A stretch of DNA of 64,000 bases from assembly GCA_003446015.1 (NCBI GenBank), contig DMBU01000054.1, positions 1-64,000 on the forward strand. The letters are read 5' to 3'. Below the pieces are notes generated by a model, which was not told the DNA's origin, did not search any database, and saw only the letters and a list, made by a program, of their open reading frames with translations. The translations under genes and the position numbers were made by a program. This DNA comes from Bacteroidales bacterium (GTDB lineage: Bacteria > Bacteroidota > Bacteroidia > Bacteroidales > UBA12077). Positions 55,983-64,000 of the stretch are shown here, in pieces (position 1 is the first letter of the stretch; each line of letters opens with the position of its first letter).

Positions 55983-56723
55983 GTGTTTAAAGGTTTACCT
56001 CCTGTAAAATATTATTTTTCAAAAAGCAAGAAATTTTATAATCTGATTTTTCAGCTTACTGGAATTTATCCATCAAATATTCAGGTTTATAAAATTGCCT
56101 TTACACACAAGTCTGCTTCAAGAAATATTGATAGTACAAAGAAAATCAATAATGAGAGGTTGGAATTTTTAGGTGATGCTATTCTAGCCTCAATCATTGC
56201 AGATTACCTCTATTCATATTTCCCATACCGAAGAGAAGGCTTCCTGACAAAAATGCGTGCAAGAATTGTTAGTCGTGAACAATTAAACGAGATTGCACTA
56301 AGCATGGGCTTACAGTTTCATGTCGTTTCACAAAATAAAATAACTGGCACAAAGAATATTTATGGTAATGCTTTAGAAGCACTTATCGGTGCTATTTATG
56401 TGGATAAGGGTTATGAAAGAACAAAGAAATTTGTCCTAAAACGAATTCTTGATAAAAATATTGATCTGCAAGAACTGGCAGTAAACGACTCCGATTATAA
56501 AAGCCAGGTTATTGAATGGGCTCAGAAAAACAAAATTGGATTAGTATTTGAAGACGAGGAAGTTGAAAGTACTGATCAAACTAATTTATATTTTACTTCT
56601 ACAATCAAGTTAGATAATCAGGTTATCGGAACAGGAAAAGGTTACTCAAAAAAGGAAGCCCAGCAAAATGCATCCAAAGAAGCATTAAATCATAACGACG
56701 ATATTGAGGTTTTAATCAATTAA
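55983..56723 (+). CDS. rnc: ribonuclease III
   Basis: It cuts double-stranded RNA in rRNA and mRNA processing. 246 aa, starting with GTG 8 bp after the fabF stop. The catalytic signature ERLEFLGDA (58-66) with D65, and the later GNALEALIGAIYVDKG, are intact; the dsRNA-binding domain spans about 170-240 (GKGYSKKEAQQNASKEAL). acpP-fabF-rnc is the conserved order in many bacteria. Confidence 0.95.
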   Translation: MFKGLPPVKYYFSKSKKFYNLIFQLTGIYPSNIQVYKIAFTHKSASRNIDSTKKINNERLEFLGDAILASIIADYLYSYFPYRREGFLTKMRARIVSREQLNEIALSMGLQFHVVSQNKITGTKNIYGNALEALIGAIYVDKGYERTKKFVLKRILDKNIDLQELAVNDSDYKSQVIEWAQKNKIGLVFEDEEVESTDQTNLYFTSTIKLDNQVIGTGKGYSKKEAQQNASKEALNHNDDIEVLIN

Positions 56724-56785
56724 CATTATTTGTTATTAGATATAGTGCTTAAATATTCCTATTTTTATTTCAGATATAAAGTTTA

Positions 56786-57217
56786 ATGGTAACAAAGAAA
56801 AAGATTCATAAATTAGCATTTGAAGTTGAAAGTGATTTTAGTCTAATTGGAATTGCGTCACATGAAAATGACTATAGATTAAGTTGGGCGATTAATAAAA
56901 CACTTCATTTGGACTTGATAAAAGTTGAAGATTTATCTTTAAATCATCCTAAACATAAAATTAATACGAATTATTCGATGTATTATTTCGAAGACGAAAA
57001 TAATTATATTTCTTATAATTTAATTTCAAATAAGTCGGAAAAAGGATTCTTAATGCCGGAAATGAAAAATATTGATTTTATACTTCGGATTTCTGGCTCT
57101 CCCGATGCAACTTTCACTGATGAATTAGTAAAAAAATTGAAAAAGATAGATATTATAATAACCGCTTTTTTAATTGATGATTTGCAGGAGCGACTGCATA
57201 ATGTATTTGCATTCTGA
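56786..57217 (+). CDS. IPExxxVDY-family protein
   Basis: 143-aa soluble protein named in Bacteroidota for a conserved IPE-x-x-x-VDY motif; here the equivalent is MPEMKNIDF near residue 92. Two alpha/beta halves with WAINKTL and a C-terminal helix are visible. The function is unknown in the family. It lies just after rnc, as is usual in Bacteroidota, and is followed by a terminator. Confidence 0.78.
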   Translation: MVTKKKIHKLAFEVESDFSLIGIASHENDYRLSWAINKTLHLDLIKVEDLSLNHPKHKINTNYSMYYFEDENNYISYNLISNKSEKGFLMPEMKNIDFILRISGSPDATFTDELVKKLKKIDIIITAFLIDDLQERLHNVFAF

Positions 57218-57234
57218 GTACCTCCTAAAAATCA

Positions 57235-57261
57235 AAAAGAGAGACTCTCATCTCTCTTTTT
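57235..57261 (+). terminator. intrinsic terminator after the IPExxxVDY gene
   Basis: AAAAAGAGAGA and TCTCTCTTTTT pair around a 6-nt loop (CTCTCA), followed by AT-rich sequence. Confidence 0.85.
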
Positions 57262-57402
57262 ATAACCCTAAAATATAAACCTATGTGACAATCTTTCTTG
57301 CATTACCTAATTGTCACTACAAAAGTATGGCTTACTTTGGTTAAGTTATTTAAACCTTTGTTAAATAATGTTAAAGAATTCATTTAGAATGAATCAAGCG
57401 AC

Positions 57403-57410
57403 TATATTTG
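57403..57410 (+). promoter_or_regulatory. -7 element directly before the histidine-kinase ATG
   Basis: TATATTTG matches TAnnTTTG and ends 7 bp before the start codon at 57418, so the transcript would be leaderless or nearly so. Confidence 0.5.
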
Positions 57411-57417
57411 TAATGCT

Positions 57418-59004
57418 ATGCAAAAAAGATCACTCTGGATTATAACAATAATACTTTCATTAACGCTCATATGTCTAATATTTGTTCAGGCATATTGGAT
57501 AAATAACGCTATTAAGATTAAAGAAGAGCAATTTCAGCAGATTGTGAATAAGGGTTTGGATAATATTGTAAAAGAGATTGAAAATCGGGAAATGGTATAT
57601 CAGGTAGTAAATGAGATGGAGCCTTACCAGGATGTTTCACCATCGGGTCATCCATCTATAAACTATCGCTCAAATAGTTTAGTGCAGAGTGCATTCGGAT
57701 TATCGGCTACTGATGAGGAAAAAGAAGTTTTTGTTATCCATAATACTGACTCATTAAACATAAGTTCACAATTAAAATTATTAGGTAACAATGTAATGCA
57801 GCTTAATAAAAAATCGGCTTTTCAGTTTGATAATGCATCTAAGAAAGAAAGCTTTGGTAATTTGAAACTTAATATCGATTTTAACGAAAAGTTAAATAAC
57901 AGAACGGTATTTGTTGAAAATGTGGTAAATAAATTAATTCAGATTGATGTTGAAATTGAAGATAGAATAGACAAAGAAACGATTGAACAAATAATAAAAA
58001 ATACTTTTCAGGAGCTTGGAATAGATATTGATTATGAGTATGTTGTTGCAAAGAATAAATATAAAGCCGTTTATAACTCCAAAAACTATAATGCAACCGC
58101 AAAGTCGAAAAAGTATACAGCAAAGCTTTTCCCTAATGATATTCAGGATAAAAACAATCTGTTATACGTATATTTCCCTGAGCAAAGAAATTATATATTG
58201 AAATCAACAGGATTCATGGCTTTTTCTTCTACATTGTTAACCATTATTATCATATTGGGATTCTCGATTACGATTCATATAATGTTTAAGCAAAAAAGAC
58301 TCTCACAAATAAAAAACGATTTTGTAAATAATATGACTCACGAGTTAAAGACACCAATTTCAACAATTTCTTTAGCATCGCAAATGTTAAAGGATGATTC
58401 TATTCCTTTTGAGTCTAAAAACATTAACTATATCTCAAGCATTATTGATGATGAAAGCAAGCGTTTAAGTTATCAGGTTGAGAAAGTGCTTAAAACTGCG
58501 CTTTTTGAACAAGGACAAATTAAACTAAAATATAAGGAGTTAAATATTCATAGAATTATTGAAAATGTAATTAAGAATTTTGAAATTCAGGTAAAATCCC
58601 GAAATGGCGAACTTTCTAAAAAATTAGAAGCATCCAATCCGATTTTATTAATTGATGAAGTTCATTTTACAAATATTATTTTTAACTTGCTTGATAATGC
58701 AGTAAAATATAGCAACGAAAGCCCAAAAATAACAGTATCAACAGAACAAGTGAAAAATGGGCTTAGCATTTTTATCGCAGATCAGGGTATAGGGATTAAA
58801 AAGCAAGATCAGAAAAGAGTATTTGATCAATTTTATAGGGTGCCAACCGGGAATGTACATGATGTTAAAGGATTCGGATTAGGATTGAGTTATGTAAAGA
58901 AGATTGTTGAGGCACATAATGGACAGATTACCTTAAAATCAGAATTTAAAAAGGGAACAACTTTTGAGATATTTATTCCAACTAATAATATAGACAATGG
59001 ATGA
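57418..59004 (+). CDS. membrane sensor histidine kinase
   Basis: 528 aa. Membrane helices at about 7-27 and 264-289 frame a 235-residue periplasmic sensor domain with no named fold. The kinase core follows: phospho-acceptor H308 in NNMTHELKTPIS, then N-box FNLLDNAVKYS, G1 DQGIGI and G2 GFGLGLSYV. It overlaps the response-regulator start by 8 bp, so the pair is translationally coupled. The signal is unknown. Confidence 0.93.
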   Translation: MQKRSLWIITIILSLTLICLIFVQAYWINNAIKIKEEQFQQIVNKGLDNIVKEIENREMVYQVVNEMEPYQDVSPSGHPSINYRSNSLVQSAFGLSATDEEKEVFVIHNTDSLNISSQLKLLGNNVMQLNKKSAFQFDNASKKESFGNLKLNIDFNEKLNNRTVFVENVVNKLIQIDVEIEDRIDKETIEQIIKNTFQELGIDIDYEYVVAKNKYKAVYNSKNYNATAKSKKYTAKLFPNDIQDKNNLLYVYFPEQRNYILKSTGFMAFSSTLLTIIIILGFSITIHIMFKQKRLSQIKNDFVNNMTHELKTPISTISLASQMLKDDSIPFESKNINYISSIIDDESKRLSYQVEKVLKTALFEQGQIKLKYKELNIHRIIENVIKNFEIQVKSRNGELSKKLEASNPILLIDEVHFTNIIFNLLDNAVKYSNESPKITVSTEQVKNGLSIFIADQGIGIKKQDQKRVFDQFYRVPTGNVHDVKGFGLGLSYVKKIVEAHNGQITLKSEFKKGTTFEIFIPTNNIDNG

Positions 59005-59689
59005 AAATAATGTAAAAATTTTATTAGCCGAGGATGATGAAAACCTTGGTTCTTTATTGCGAGAATATTTAATAGCTAAAAGCTTTAAAACAAATTTATT
59101 TGTGAATGGAGAGCTAGCTCTTGCAGGATTTAAAAAAGAAAAATATGACATTTGTATTCTTGATGTTATGATGCCTAAAATGGATGGTTTTACGTTAGCT
59201 CGGGAAATTAGAAAAATCAATGTAAATGTCCCTTTCATTTTTCTAACAGCAAAATCGTTAAAAGATGATGTAATTGAAGGTTTTAGCTTAGGAGCCGATG
59301 ATTATATGACCAAACCGTTTAGTATGGAAGAGTTGCTTTTTAGAATAAAAGCCATTTTACGAAGATCAAATCATAATAATAACTCCGAATCTAATGAAAA
59401 ATATATTGTTGGAGAATATGAATTTGATTCTCAAAAACAAATTTTAAAGCATGCGGATAAAGAGCAAAAATTAACAACCAAAGAATCAGATTTATTGAAA
59501 TTGCTATGCAACAATATGAATAATGTGCTTGAAAGAAATTTTGCATTAAAAACCATATGGCAGGAAGATAGTTATTTTAATGCACGAAGCATGGATGTTT
59601 ATATTACAAAACTCAGAAAATACCTGAAAGAGGATTCTTCAATACAGATTCTAAATATTCATGGTAAGGGGTATAAACTTATTGTTTAA
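58997..59689 (+). CDS. OmpR/PhoB-family response regulator
   Basis: 230 aa: receiver domain (1-120) with acidic pocket D13/D14 and phospho-acceptor D56 in CILDVMMPKMDG, and a C-terminal winged-helix DNA-binding domain (about 130-228, with LTTKESDLLKLL and MDVYITKLRKYL). It is the partner of the overlapping histidine kinase and probably regulates envelope genes (inference). Confidence 0.94.
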   Translation: MDENNVKILLAEDDENLGSLLREYLIAKSFKTNLFVNGELALAGFKKEKYDICILDVMMPKMDGFTLAREIRKINVNVPFIFLTAKSLKDDVIEGFSLGADDYMTKPFSMEELLFRIKAILRRSNHNNNSESNEKYIVGEYEFDSQKQILKHADKEQKLTTKESDLLKLLCNNMNNVLERNFALKTIWQEDSYFNARSMDVYITKLRKYLKEDSSIQILNIHGKGYKLIV

Positions 59690-59737
59690 AACCAAAATTT
59701 GAAATTGAATTGATAATTGTAAATTACTAATTCTAAG

Positions 59738-60280
59738 ATGATCGATCAGGAGAAAAAGGAATTACGAAGGCAAATAAAGGAACTAAAACAGAAAGTTTCA
59801 ACTGAGGATAAAAAAATAAAATCGTTAATTATTTTCAGAAAAATAGAAAAACTAAACGAGTTTAAAACCTCAAAAACAGTAATGGTATACTGGTCGATGG
59901 ACGATGAGGTTTATACTCACGATTTTGTTTTAAAATGGCATAAAGAAAAAGTAATTATTTTGCCTGTTGTAAAGGAGGATGAGCTTGAATTGAGAATCTT
60001 TACCGGTAAAGACAATATGGCTACTGGACAATCTTTTGGAATTAGTGAGCCGAAAGGAGAAAAGTTTAATAAGCCTGAAGATATTGATTTAGTAATAGTT
60101 CCGGGAATAGCATTCGATAGTAATAATAATCGATTGGGTAGAGGCAAGGCTTATTATGATAAACTTCTAAAGAAAACAAAGGCATATAAAATTGGAATTT
60201 GTTTTGATTTCCAGCTTATTGAATCTGTTCCGGTTGATGAGCATGATGTAAAAATGGATCTGGTTATTTCAAATAAATAG
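59738..60280 (+). CDS. 5-formyltetrahydrofolate cyclo-ligase
   Basis: It converts 5-formyl-THF to 5,10-methenyl-THF with ATP. 180 aa, typical length. The N-terminal basic KKELRRQIKELKQKVS helix and the conserved phosphate-binding GIAFDSNNNRLGRGKAYYDK segment are present. The following gene starts 1 bp after its stop, so they share an operon. Confidence 0.9.
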   Translation: MIDQEKKELRRQIKELKQKVSTEDKKIKSLIIFRKIEKLNEFKTSKTVMVYWSMDDEVYTHDFVLKWHKEKVIILPVVKEDELELRIFTGKDNMATGQSFGISEPKGEKFNKPEDIDLVIVPGIAFDSNNNRLGRGKAYYDKLLKKTKAYKIGICFDFQLIESVPVDEHDVKMDLVISNK

Positions 60281-60281
60281 A

Positions 60282-60809
60282 ATGCCTGAAAGAACAACAC
60301 ACTCAAAACAGCTTTTTAGTGAAATTGATGTCACTCCGGATTACATTGCTCCAATTATTGTAGGCTATGATATTAAAACCCCTGAAAATATGGGTAATAT
60401 TATTCGTTTAGCCGATAATTTTGGATCAAAGTTACTCCTGTTTGTAACAAATTTGGAGCATACTAGAAACTCAAGAATTAAAAAAACCGCATCGTCAAGT
60501 TTTAGTTCTGTGAATTGGAGTTTTTGCAAGGAAGAAGAATTAAAATCGATATTACCACAAGATTATAAATGGATTGCAATTGAAACTTCAAGTGATTCAG
60601 AAAATATTTACAATGTTGATTTTCCAAAAAAAATTGTATTATTTGTAGGCAATGAAATAAACGGGATCAATTCAATGCTGCTTGATAAATGTTATAAAAT
60701 TGTGCATATTCCTGTACATGGGAATAATACCTCTATGAATGTATCTCATGCATTAGCTATAGCTCTCTCTGAAGTCCAAAAAAATCATCTGTACGGTAAC
60801 CCTGCATGA
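60282..60809 (+). CDS. SpoU/TrmH-family RNA 2'-O-methyltransferase
   Basis: 175 aa with the three SPOUT motifs: motif 1 TPENMGNIIRLADNFG, motif 2 VLFVGNEINGINSMLLDKC and motif 3 IPVHGNNTSMNVSHALAIAL. It uses S-adenosylmethionine to methylate ribose in tRNA or rRNA; the exact target cannot be read. It lacks the N-terminal substrate-binding extension of TrmH and RlmB, so it is a minimal form. Confidence 0.88.
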   Translation: MPERTTHSKQLFSEIDVTPDYIAPIIVGYDIKTPENMGNIIRLADNFGSKLLLFVTNLEHTRNSRIKKTASSSFSSVNWSFCKEEELKSILPQDYKWIAIETSSDSENIYNVDFPKKIVLFVGNEINGINSMLLDKCYKIVHIPVHGNNTSMNVSHALAIALSEVQKNHLYGNPA

Positions 60810-60900
60810 CATTATTTGTCAGGGGGAAACATAAAATTTATTGTCTTTTTCAATTTTTGTATTAACTTTAGGATTCAATTGTATAACCCTAAAAATTAAT

Positions 60901-61248
60901 ATGATGAAAACCTATTACCCGTATTTCAATTTATTTTATAAAGAAGGAATTAAAATTAAGTATTTTATTGAAATGCTTGTGAAAATTCCCGGAAAATGTT
61001 ACAAGGAAGAAATTACACAATCATTTGATGGCGAGTACTGGGAAGTTAGGTTAAAGTTAAGAGAGAATAAGGCTGAATTGGAGGCTATTGACAAAATTGA
61101 AGAATATAAGATTGAATTAACACCTGAAGATCAAAAGCAACTAAATAAAATTAAGATAATTGTTAAAAATTATGACAATTTGTTAAGAAATGGTGATCCA
61201 GATGGTGAAGGGAAAACCGGATCGGGTAGTGGTGAAATAGAACCTTAA
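60901..61248 (+). CDS. small unknown protein with acidic Gly-rich tail
   Basis: 115 aa from the ATG at 60901 (a run of upstream codons to 60841 has no convincing start context). A helical, Lys/Glu-rich body (ELEAIDKIEEYKIELTPEDQ) is followed by the low-complexity tail GDPDGEGKTGSGSGEIEP. It starts 22 bp before the TPR kinase gene and may belong to its operon. No family is recognised. The acidic GxG tail is loosely like the GEDD tails of the micropeptides downstream, which could be coincidence. Confidence 0.6.
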   Translation: MMKTYYPYFNLFYKEGIKIKYFIEMLVKIPGKCYKEEITQSFDGEYWEVRLKLRENKAELEAIDKIEEYKIELTPEDQKQLNKIKIIVKNYDNLLRNGDPDGEGKTGSGSGEIEP

Positions 61249-61269
61249 ATTAAAGTAAGTAATTTAATA

Positions 61270-63354
61270 ATGAAAAAATCAGTAGGAATAGTAAGTGTTT
61301 TTTTATTTGTGCTGATATTTGTGAGTAGATCCGAGGCTGTTTCTATTGATAGTTTACGAATTGCGGTCAGAAATCTTCCTGATGATACAACCAAAGCAAA
61401 AGAATTAGCTAATTTATCATATAAATATATAAAATACCAAATTGACTCGTCTCTTTATTTTGCCACAGAGGCTTTAAAGCTTTCAAAAAAATTAAATTAT
61501 AATTACGGATATGCTTATGCGCTAAAACAGAAAGGTTTAGCGCATAAGTATTTAGCAGAATATGATTCTGCGCTGTATTGTTACACCAAATCATTAGAAT
61601 ATTTTGATAATTTGGGTATTGATTCCGAAAGAGCTAGTTTATTGAACAGGCTTGGGAATCTTTATAAAAGAGATGGTCTGTTCGATCAATCTCTGGAAAG
61701 CTTTCTTTCGGCTTTAAGCATTTCTGAATTGTTAAAAGACTCAACCATGATTTCTGCTATTTACAATAACTTAGGGATATTATATCTTAATATTGGAAAT
61801 CATAATAAAGCGTTAGAATATCACATGTTAAATTTGAATCTGAAGAGAAAGCTTAAGTCTGAAGAGAGTATCCCAATTATTTTAATGAATATTGGCAATG
61901 TTTATAGGGAAAAAGGTTCTTATGAACAAGCTATTGAATTTTATAACCAGGCCTTGGTGCATTTAGAATACTCAGATTATAAATACGATAGATTGTTATT
62001 AGTTCATAACATGGGAACTTTGTATGAAGAAAATAATAAGTTTAAGGAAGCTCTTGAGTTTTACAATAAGGCTCTAAGCTTGGAAAAGGAAATGAACGAT
62101 AAGGAAATGCAGGTATTCTCGTTACAGGGAATTGGAAATGTTTTAATTAAGTCAGGTAATTTTAATGAAGGAATAAAATATTTGGAAAATTCTTATGCCT
62201 TAGCAAATTTGATAGGAGACATTAGAAAACAACATGCTCTTTCTTCAGATCTTTATAAGGAATATGAAAAACAAGGTGATTTTAAAAAAGGGTTTGTATT
62301 TTTAAAGAGGTATGTGCAAATCGAAGATAGTATTTTTAATTTAGAAGGGAAGAAGCAAATTACAGAACTTGAACAAAAGTACGAAGCAGAAAAAAGAAAT
62401 CAGCAAATTGCTTTTCTTGAAAAAGAACAATCAATTCAAAAACTTGAACTTTCAAAAAGAGAAATTGAAGCAAAACAGAAAAGTTTTCAGCGTAATGTTT
62501 TAATTATTGCAATCATTGTTGTATTAGTGCTTACATTTTATTTTGCACGCGAAAATAAAAAGAGAAAAAGAATTAATAATTTATTAATAAAGCAAAATAA
62601 AAAAATTACTGAGCAAAGAACTGAAATTGTAAATCAAAACAACGAACTAATTGAATCGAATAAAACAAAGGACAGATTGTTCCAGATAATTGCCCATGAT
62701 TTGAGGAGTCCTTTGGTTTCAATGGATAGTATAACCCAATTAATACCATACTGGGTTGAAGAGCAGGATTACGAATCGCTAAAGAAATTATCTAAAACAC
62801 TGGAATTATCAGTTAAAAATGTACTTTCATTAATTGATAATTTGTTAAACTGGGCCTTGAATCAACAGGGGAACTTTCCATATAAGCCTGAAAATTTAAG
62901 ACTAAAAGAGAATATATTAGAAACGATAGAGGTTTATCGACCCATTGCTGAAATAAAAAATATTGATTTAAAATTTATATTTACCAAAGATGTGTTGGTT
63001 TTCGCTGATCGAAATATGTTATTCACTGTTATGAGAAACCTATTGAACAATGCAGTAAAATTTACTCCTGAAAAAGGAGAAATTATTGTTGGAATTGATT
63101 GTAACCAGCAATTTGCAAAAGTTTGGGTTAAGGATTCAGGAATTGGAATACCAAAAGAAAAAAGGGAGATGGTTTTTGAATTGGCAAATGGACAAGGTAA
63201 AGGAACAAAAGGCGAAACAGGAAAGGGATTGGGATTGTTCTTTTGTAAGGAATTTGTTAGCATGAATAATGGAGACATATTTATTGAAAGTGGTATGCAA
63301 AAAGGAACAACAATTACCTTTACATTACCTTTATTTAATGTTGTTGAAAATTAA
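61270..63354 (+). CDS. TPR-containing histidine kinase
   Basis: 694 aa. Signal peptide (1-23), six or seven TPR repeats (about 40-350, such as LNRLGNLYKRDGLFDQSLES), coiled coil (360-405), one membrane helix (410-425), a second coiled coil and the histidine-kinase core with H476 in FQIIAHDLRSPL, N-box MRNLLNNAVKFT, G1 DSGIGI and G2 GKGLGLFFC. The sensor TPRs face the periplasm, a common Bacteroidota design. No response regulator is adjacent. It directly precedes the two proline-rich micropeptide genes. Confidence 0.92.
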   Translation: MKKSVGIVSVFLFVLIFVSRSEAVSIDSLRIAVRNLPDDTTKAKELANLSYKYIKYQIDSSLYFATEALKLSKKLNYNYGYAYALKQKGLAHKYLAEYDSALYCYTKSLEYFDNLGIDSERASLLNRLGNLYKRDGLFDQSLESFLSALSISELLKDSTMISAIYNNLGILYLNIGNHNKALEYHMLNLNLKRKLKSEESIPIILMNIGNVYREKGSYEQAIEFYNQALVHLEYSDYKYDRLLLVHNMGTLYEENNKFKEALEFYNKALSLEKEMNDKEMQVFSLQGIGNVLIKSGNFNEGIKYLENSYALANLIGDIRKQHALSSDLYKEYEKQGDFKKGFVFLKRYVQIEDSIFNLEGKKQITELEQKYEAEKRNQQIAFLEKEQSIQKLELSKREIEAKQKSFQRNVLIIAIIVVLVLTFYFARENKKRKRINNLLIKQNKKITEQRTEIVNQNNELIESNKTKDRLFQIIAHDLRSPLVSMDSITQLIPYWVEEQDYESLKKLSKTLELSVKNVLSLIDNLLNWALNQQGNFPYKPENLRLKENILETIEVYRPIAEIKNIDLKFIFTKDVLVFADRNMLFTVMRNLLNNAVKFTPEKGEIIVGIDCNQQFAKVWVKDSGIGIPKEKREMVFELANGQGKGTKGETGKGLGLFFCKEFVSMNNGDIFIESGMQKGTTITFTLPLFNVVEN

Positions 63355-63377
63355 TTATTAATTACCTGTGTTTTTTA

Positions 63378-63408
63378 TTGATAAAAAATAGGATTAATAG
63401 TAAATTTG
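63378..63408 (+). promoter_or_regulatory. promoter of micropeptide gene 1
   Basis: TTG (63378-63380) and TAAATTTG (63401-63408) fit the -33/-7 consensus with a 20-bp spacer, 40 bp upstream of the ATG at 63449. Confidence 0.6.
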
Positions 63409-63448
63409 CTGTGAAAAATCCTGATTATTAACTTTAAAATTAAATGTT

Positions 63449-63568
63449 ATGATTTTAGAAGAATTAGAATTAACTATTGAAGAATTATTTTTAATCAGAG
63501 GGGGATTGTGTCCTGAAGATGATCCACCACCACCACCTCCTCCTCCAGGACCAGGAGAAGATGATTAA
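63449..63568 (+). CDS. 39-aa proline-rich micropeptide 1 (GEDD tail)
   Basis: The protein reads as an acidic, Leu-rich N-terminal helix (MILEELELTIEELFLIRGGL), then CPEDD, a run of eight prolines, GPG and EDD at the C-terminus. It has its own promoter-like element and terminator, and a paralog lies 280 bp downstream with the same layout, which argues for a real gene. It lacks a signal peptide. It could be a modified-peptide precursor, a signalling peptide or a ligand for a proline-recognising domain (inference). Confidence 0.6.
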   Translation: MILEELELTIEELFLIRGGLCPEDDPPPPPPPPGPGEDD

Positions 63569-63575
63569 TTAATGT

Positions 63576-63607
63576 AACTGTTTGTTTAAGCAAACAGTTT
63601 TTTTTAT
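63576..63607 (+). terminator. terminator of micropeptide gene 1
   Basis: AACTGTTTG (63576-63584) and CAAACAGTT (63591-63599) are exactly complementary around TTTAAG and followed by T8. Confidence 0.9.
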
Positions 63608-63806
63608 TATTAATTCTGTATGTTTGTTAAAATACGATTATCTATTCTACCTGATTAGTAGCCTTTTTTAATTTATCTCGTTAATTTACTGATGTTTAGT
63701 GATTAACAAAGTTTAGATGCCAAAAACGTATTACGGGTTTGTGAAATTATTGAAAACCAGTTTTTTAGACTGAATATTTCAAACAAAATACTAGCTATGT
63801 TCAATT

Positions 63807-63814
63807 AATTTTGT
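63807..63814 (+). promoter_or_regulatory. -7 element of micropeptide gene 2
   Basis: TAATTTTG matches TAnnTTTG, 34 bp upstream of the ATG at 63849. No good -33 element was found. Confidence 0.4.
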
Positions 63815-63848
63815 TATTTTTAATTTTATTAACTAAAATTCAAATGGC

Positions 63849-63938
63849 ATGAAATTAACAGATTATTTGATTGTAAACAAAGTTCCAGAAGATCCACCAC
63901 CACCTCCAACACCACCAACACCTGGCGAAGATGATTAA
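63849..63938 (+). CDS. 29-aa proline-rich micropeptide 2 (GEDD tail)
   Basis: Reads MKLTDYLIVNKVPEDPPPPP then TPPTPGEDD. It shares with the upstream micropeptide the PED-PPPP core, the glycine before the end and the C-terminal GEDD, while the N-terminal segments differ in length. The terminator after it is also related to the first one. It is a tandem duplicate of the first gene. The region beyond the window end could hold more copies or a modification enzyme. Confidence 0.6.
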   Translation: MKLTDYLIVNKVPEDPPPPPTPPTPGEDD

Positions 63939-63959
63939 TCTTCTTAAAGTTTTTTAGGT

Positions 63960-63990
63960 AACTGTTTGTTAATCCAAGCAGTTATTTTTT
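63960..63990 (+). terminator. terminator of micropeptide gene 2
   Basis: AACTGTTTG (63960-63968) pairs with CAAGCAGTT (one G-U) around TTAATC and is followed by a T-rich run. It resembles the terminator of gene 1. Confidence 0.85.
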
Positions 63991-64000
63991 TAATATTAAT

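Overview
The window is AT-rich chromosomal DNA from a member of the Bacteroidota, most likely a marine or anaerobic Bacteroidales/Marinilabiliales-type organism (inference). The signs are TAnnTTTG-type -7 promoter elements, a TonB-energising exbB/exbD operon with two exbD genes, an IPExxxVDY-family protein, Bacteroidota-style secreted proteins (CARDB, lamin-tail and YD/RHS repeats) and a BfmA/BtgA-like mobilisation protein. No rRNA genes or CRISPR arrays were seen.

Core region 1 (1-12665). aroA and aroB lie on the minus strand. Two hexameric-type glutamate dehydrogenase paralogs flank dprA. They are followed by tatD, a type I asparaginase, tRNA-Ser(GGA), an exbB / membrane protein / exbD / exbD operon and a small exported protein.

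Integrated island (about 12667-46184, 33.5 kb). A 24-bp direct repeat marks both ends. The right copy is the 3' end of an intact tRNA-Arg(UCG) gene (46164-46236, minus) and the left copy stands alone next to a tyrosine integrase. The left half is a defence-type zone: a trypsin-like protein; a SIR2-domain protein with a 922-aa partner and a 108-aa third gene; a degraded second copy of the integrase 3' end; then a PIN-like protein with a 1627-aa Mrr-NACHT-solenoid protein. The middle is gene debris, structured repeats, a GIY-YIG protein, a micro-ORF with its own terminator and an orphan RNA polymerase alpha-CTD-like protein. The right half has an exported endonuclease I/lamin-tail protein, a 1230-aa YD-repeat protein, a 2088-aa CARDB-RHS protein ending in an HExxH metallopeptidase-like toxin domain, and an adjacent lipoprotein that is a candidate immunity protein. 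It ends with mobilisation, replication and excisionase-like genes.

Core region 2 (46237-64000). leuS, a YitT-family protein, an M23 peptidase, two envelope proteins, purN, acpP-fabF-rnc, an IPExxxVDY protein, a histidine kinase/response regulator pair, 5-formyl-THF cyclo-ligase, a SpoU-type methyltransferase, a small protein and a TPR histidine kinase. The window closes with two tandem micro-genes for proline-rich peptides ending in GEDD, each with its own promoter-like element and terminator.

The most unusual items are the SIR2/922-aa/108-aa operon, the PIN plus Mrr-NACHT pair, the integrase-remnant modularity, a three-copy structured repeat in the island, the RHS-metallopeptidase toxin with its lipoprotein, and the proline-rich micropeptide pair. 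All functional calls are by sequence reading only.
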